Source of the DNA: Maylandia zebra | Taxonomy: Eukaryota > Chordata > Actinopteri > Cichliformes > Cichlidae | Assembly (NCBI RefSeq): GCF_041146795.1 | Contig: NC_135177.1 | Location: forward strand, 22,418,560-22,482,559 | Reading direction: 5' to 3' | Length of the DNA stretch: 64,000 nt | Shown here: positions 61,301 through 64,000 of the stretch, piece after piece | How positions within the stretch are numbered: the stretch's first letter is position 1 | Layout: every line of letters starts with the position of its first letter | Notes under the pieces: generated by a model | Database searches by the model: none | Told to the model about the DNA's origin: nothing | Seen by the model: the letters and a program-made list of their open reading frames with translations, nothing else | Translations under genes and position numbers: made by a program

Positions 61301-63322
61301 CCCCTTGGCGAGCCATTTTCACTGCGCACACACACGGGCTGCAGCACAGAGAGCAACATGAAAACATGGCTGCTGTTATAAGCAATAATTACCTCTCATC
61401 ACTTTGACTTTTTTGGGCAAACATTCAAACCACCAAACCCACCCCATTCACTGTCGTTTGCTTCAGCCATTTTTTGTTTGTTTGTTTCAATATTTAAGTC
61501 TGTGACTGTGTATAAAATGTCTGCTCTAGCAGCACCTTAAATATCTGTCACTACCTGTTTGATTCCCTCCATGAAACTGTGGTTCACAAAGTATTTTGTT
61601 TCTGCAGCATATTTTATTACTTTCTCCAGGTGATTTTTGGAGCCAAAGAGTTTCTGGTATCATAGACACAATAAAATTTCATCTGTACTTCTCAAACCTT
61701 TTGTCTTTTTTTAAGAGACATTTTTCTCTATGATTCACACACTTTCCTTAAGTGTGGTAAATGGTCTATATTAAAACTGTTATCCAGAGAAACAGTGGCT
61801 GTAATAGCTGCTACTGGATTTTCAGAGTGGCGTTAGTTTGCCCACTAGTTTGGCTGATTAATTATTTTCATTCAAAACTATTGAATGAAAATAATTCATC
61901 ATTTGCTTTGTGGTTGATGAATCCAAACAACTTTCAAGATTCATCAGTATCACCAGAATCAGTTGTGCTTTGAATTTAGTCCTAACTGGGAACTGCTGGT
62001 GTCCTAACAGACCAAACCAGGGGTTATGCTGAGTAACGAATCTCCTTGGTGGGCCAAAGAGCCAATGCAGGCTGAGTGTGGATAAGAGGAAAAACATGGA
62101 TCAAAAAATGTTGAACAAAAAGTATTTTGTTGTAAAATAAATAAGTAAAAAATGTATATGGTGATTCTGTACAGAGCTTTGAATCTTTGTGGAAGATCCA
62201 GCTTCTTATCATGTTAAGAAAATAATAATTATCTCAAAGTAACAGATTTCTGTGATTATAGCTCAAACTATTATAAAGAATATTTAACATTTTCCTTTAA
62301 CAATCACAGAAACGCTACAGACTTATCTGCATGCTCTGATACCACTAAAAGCTGCTAGAAGAACATTTCTATCTTGGCCCACCACTGCTTAATGAACAGA
62401 CTGAAATTAGTTCCTTAGATGTTTTCCTGTAGCGAAACATTAAAGGAAGCAGATTCAGGGAGACATGGGAGAATATTCACTGATGATGGCTTGATTAAAC
62501 TGCGGGATTTATTGTTCCAGAGGTAGGGCTTACTCGTTGTTTCAACAGAACAAGTTATTGAAACTGACTCGTACTGTAAATAAGCTTCTCCAGTCAGTGA
62601 TCAGTTTATCTGATCTTCTCTAATCTACATCTGTTTCCAAAGTGGCCCTTTGCCACTCTTCCTGCATGCTTGGCTCATGTTCTCCTCTTCTGCGGTTCCA
62701 GCGGAGCCTTTAGGTTCGTTTGCTTCTCTTGTGGGTAGGGAGGGGTCTGCAACCAGTCCTGCCAACTAGAGTCTGTCTGGCTCTCAAAAACAAACCACGC
62801 CACCACTCGGTGTTTTTCTGTGTGTTGAGGGGGTCGGGTGGGGCTGGAAAGGAAGAGTTTTTGTTCCCAGTTGGCTATTTTAGTAGACCCAAGTGGGTCA
62901 TTTTGTAATTTGGAGTTATTTTGGGGTGGGGTGGTGTTGATATTGTCTGGTTCATTCGGGGTGTATATATTTGCTATACCACTTTCACACAATGTGTGAG
63001 GAATGCCAGGGATGCGCTACACATCCTGCATATGGCGTCGATTAGTTGTCTTTTTATTAGTATTGTAGAAAGAATTTCTGAATCAACAATTTGAGCACCA
63101 CAAAACGCACAAATTGTCAAATAAACCCCCAAAGATTATCGTTCTGCTGAGCTTGGACAACATGCACTCACAGCGATGGCGTATCGGGTGATGTTTCTTT
63201 CTTCGCACTTCTCCAGAGCACCTTCTAGTTCATCGCCATCGTGGGACTCTCCATCTGTGACTACGATCATCACCTTGGTGGCACCCTCCCTCGCTCCACG
63301 CTCAGGACTGAAAGCCTCTGTG
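50711..63322 (-). CDS. itga10: Integrin alpha-10, partial (N-terminal exons beyond the window)
   Basis: Collagen-binding integrin alpha chain that pairs with beta-1 at the cell surface. Exons in gene order: 63322-63172, 60522-60357, 59174-59101, 59011-58867, 58481-58333, 58189-58046, 57886-57680, 57599-57469, 57266-57100, 56991-56849, 56745-56635, 56547-56462, 56381-56240, 56133-56041, 55922-55846, 52102-52013, 51921-51837, 51732-51619, 51548-51444, 51353-51240, 51155-51060, 50977-50864, 50764-50711. Phases close to 918 residues plus stop. They cover the end of the inserted vWA domain (VVTDGESHDGDEL, with the third MIDAS motif), the beta-propeller with three calcium loops (DIDQDGITD, DLNHDGFTD, DLDGDDLID), thigh and calf regions, a transmembrane helix (ILIGSIIGGLLLLALIIF) and the tail LGFFTRKQREEDENHED. 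Identity with alpha-10 (SQIGFSTH, QNHAAYLG-like, AYNTSLTLHYSRNLH) plus linkage to polr3c and rnf115 argue for itga10 over itga1, 2 or 11. No damage is seen. Confidence 0.95.
52152..52177. repeat. Left copy of a 26 bp direct repeat flanking an intronic insertion
   Basis: Matches 55791-55816 at 25 of 26 bases. The two copies bracket 3.6 kb of repeat-derived sequence in one itga10 intron and look like a long target-site duplication. Confidence 0.8.
52268..52303. repeat. Poly(T) tract of 36
   Basis: A homopolymer inside the compound insertion; on the minus strand it is a poly(A) run, as at a retroposed end. Confidence 0.9.
52400..54490. repeat. GC-rich interspersed-repeat-like block
   Basis: About 2 kb of C/G-rich sequence in an AT-rich neighbourhood, opening with GA-rich and CAAA microsatellite sequence (52410-52565) and closing at a T-run near 54502. 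Frames up to 202 codons are open on the minus strand, but all are Pro/Gly/Arg-rich and overlap in several frames, as expected from base composition. It resembles non-coding 5' portions of fish non-LTR elements seen in many copies. The family is not certain. Confidence 0.45.
54600..55480 (-). mobile_element. Degenerate Tc1-like transposon
   Basis: Minus-strand frames read YVLWSVKTKTRVLW, then VWRKKDEAYNPTNIVPTVK, VGVLCCWDASVC and KVESIMKKEGYVKFLN, which together follow the order of a Tc1 transposase. An upstream piece near 55265-55456 resembles the DNA-binding domain. Several frame changes and stops make it dead. No clear terminal inverted repeats were found. Confidence 0.75.
55791..55816. repeat. 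Right copy of the 26 bp direct repeat
   Basis: Partner of 52152-52177. It lies 29 bases inside the intron from the donor of the itga10 exon ending at 55846. Confidence 0.8.
59430..60256 (-). mobile_element. Deleted Tc1-like element in an itga10 intron
   Basis: The stretch around 59575-59660 resembles the text of fish Tc1-like elements. The right edge (about 60225-60254) has the form CTCAAGACTTTTTCACAG followed by CACTGT, a typical terminal inverted repeat of such elements. The transposase core is missing. Limits and family are approximate. Confidence 0.5.
60523..63171 (-). other. itga10: Long itga10 intron within the vWA domain region
   Basis: A 2.65 kb intron between exons encoding adjacent parts of the inserted domain. 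It contains a perfect 16 bp inverted repeat at 61860-61896 and no coding signal or repeat I can name. Confidence 0.7.
61860..61896. repeat. Perfect 16 bp AT-rich inverted repeat with 5-base loop
   Basis: Arms 61860-61875 and 61881-61896 are exact complements. They lie in the long itga10 intron. It may be the relic of a small palindromic transposon or chance in AT-rich sequence. Confidence 0.75.
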
Positions 63323-63877
63323 CTACAAAGAATGAGAGAGAGACATATAAAGCTTTAAAAAAATATACGTCAGTTGGTCCTGCAGATCTTGTGAAACAGA
63401 ATCAGATCTTAGACGTGGAGAACGAAAGAAAAACGGAGTCAAAGTGTAGCTAGGAAATGGATGAAAGGGAGGCTACCAGTGAGTATCAAGTAATTTAAAT
63501 AGACATCCTCTGTAAGATAACACACGACATTAATCCTTTCTCTGAGAAAAAGAAAAAGCTAGTAAAACACGGAGTTTGAGTTGCTTTCATCGAGCGCGAT
63601 ATAAGTGGCCCAAGTCACAGCTGGACCTTTCCACAACTTTATTAGTCCAACTTGACACACATGCATCAGCTGCCAGTTGACTCCAACCAGTCACTGCGTG
63701 CAGTGTGGATGTGTCACTGCACACAAGAACCACATTTGTGCATTCCAGTCCAGCTGTGCTATGACACACAGACGAAAACTTGACAAACACACAAACAGAC
63801 CCGAGCTGCACCCCATTTGTCTGGAGGAAACCTGTTCTCAGTGGGAGCTGATTCAAGCACTGAATAGGGTTGGTAAG

Positions 63878-63880
<3 letters not shown>

Positions 63881-63966
<86 letters not shown>
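63881..63966. repeat. (CA)n microsatellite
   Basis: A pure CA tract of 86 bases in an itga10 intron at the right edge, the longest microsatellite in the window. Confidence 0.95.
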
Positions 63967-63970
<4 letters not shown>

Positions 63971-64000
63971 GAATGAGGCAGAGAAGTCACTGCTAGTGAA

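Noticed and set aside
1-64000. CRISPR arrays, bacterial operons, tRNA or rRNA genes
   Set aside because: No regularly spaced repeats, ribosome binding sites or tRNA-like folds were seen, and the window is plainly vertebrate nuclear DNA.

Overview
This window is vertebrate nuclear DNA, almost certainly from a teleost fish and probably a percomorph; a cichlid is possible but unproven. It has multi-exon genes with GT-AG introns (many only 80-120 bp), long CA/GT microsatellites, and decayed Tc1/mariner and RTE-type LINE copies. Exon limits below come from reading splice sites and checking that the phase closes across each gene.

Layout, left to right. (1) Bases 1-1860 look like the 3' end of a plus-strand gene. 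(2) ash1l lies on the minus strand, with its CDS at about 4727-14539 and a non-coding first exon near 17.45 kb. (3) An intergenic stretch holds a dead RTE-like LINE (about 19.85-21.66 kb). (4) dap3, encoding mitoribosomal protein S29, is on the plus strand (22360-27850). (5) gba, encoding lysosomal glucocerebrosidase, is on the plus strand (29893-35774). (6) rnf115, a RING E3 ligase, is on the minus strand (37628-42691). It is head-to-head with (7) polr3c, an RNA polymerase III subunit, on the plus strand (45367-50191). (8) itga10, a collagen-binding integrin alpha chain, is on the minus strand (50711-63322) and runs off the right edge. The genes are not an operon and do unrelated jobs. The order combines genes that in human sit in 1q22 (ASH1L, DAP3, GBA) and 1q21.1 (RNF115, POLR3C, ITGA10).

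The main discovery candidate is ash1l. The AT-hook-rich N-terminal half and the MRG15-docking FxLP segment are kept. The exons for the AWS, SET and post-SET domains are absent: the flanking exons join in phase across introns too short to hide them. The chain also stops before any bromodomain, PHD or BAH domain. It reads as a roughly 1990-residue, catalytically empty ASH1 protein, perhaps a reshaped ohnolog. A second point of interest is a 3.6 kb nested insertion in an itga10 intron, flanked by a near-perfect 26 bp direct repeat.
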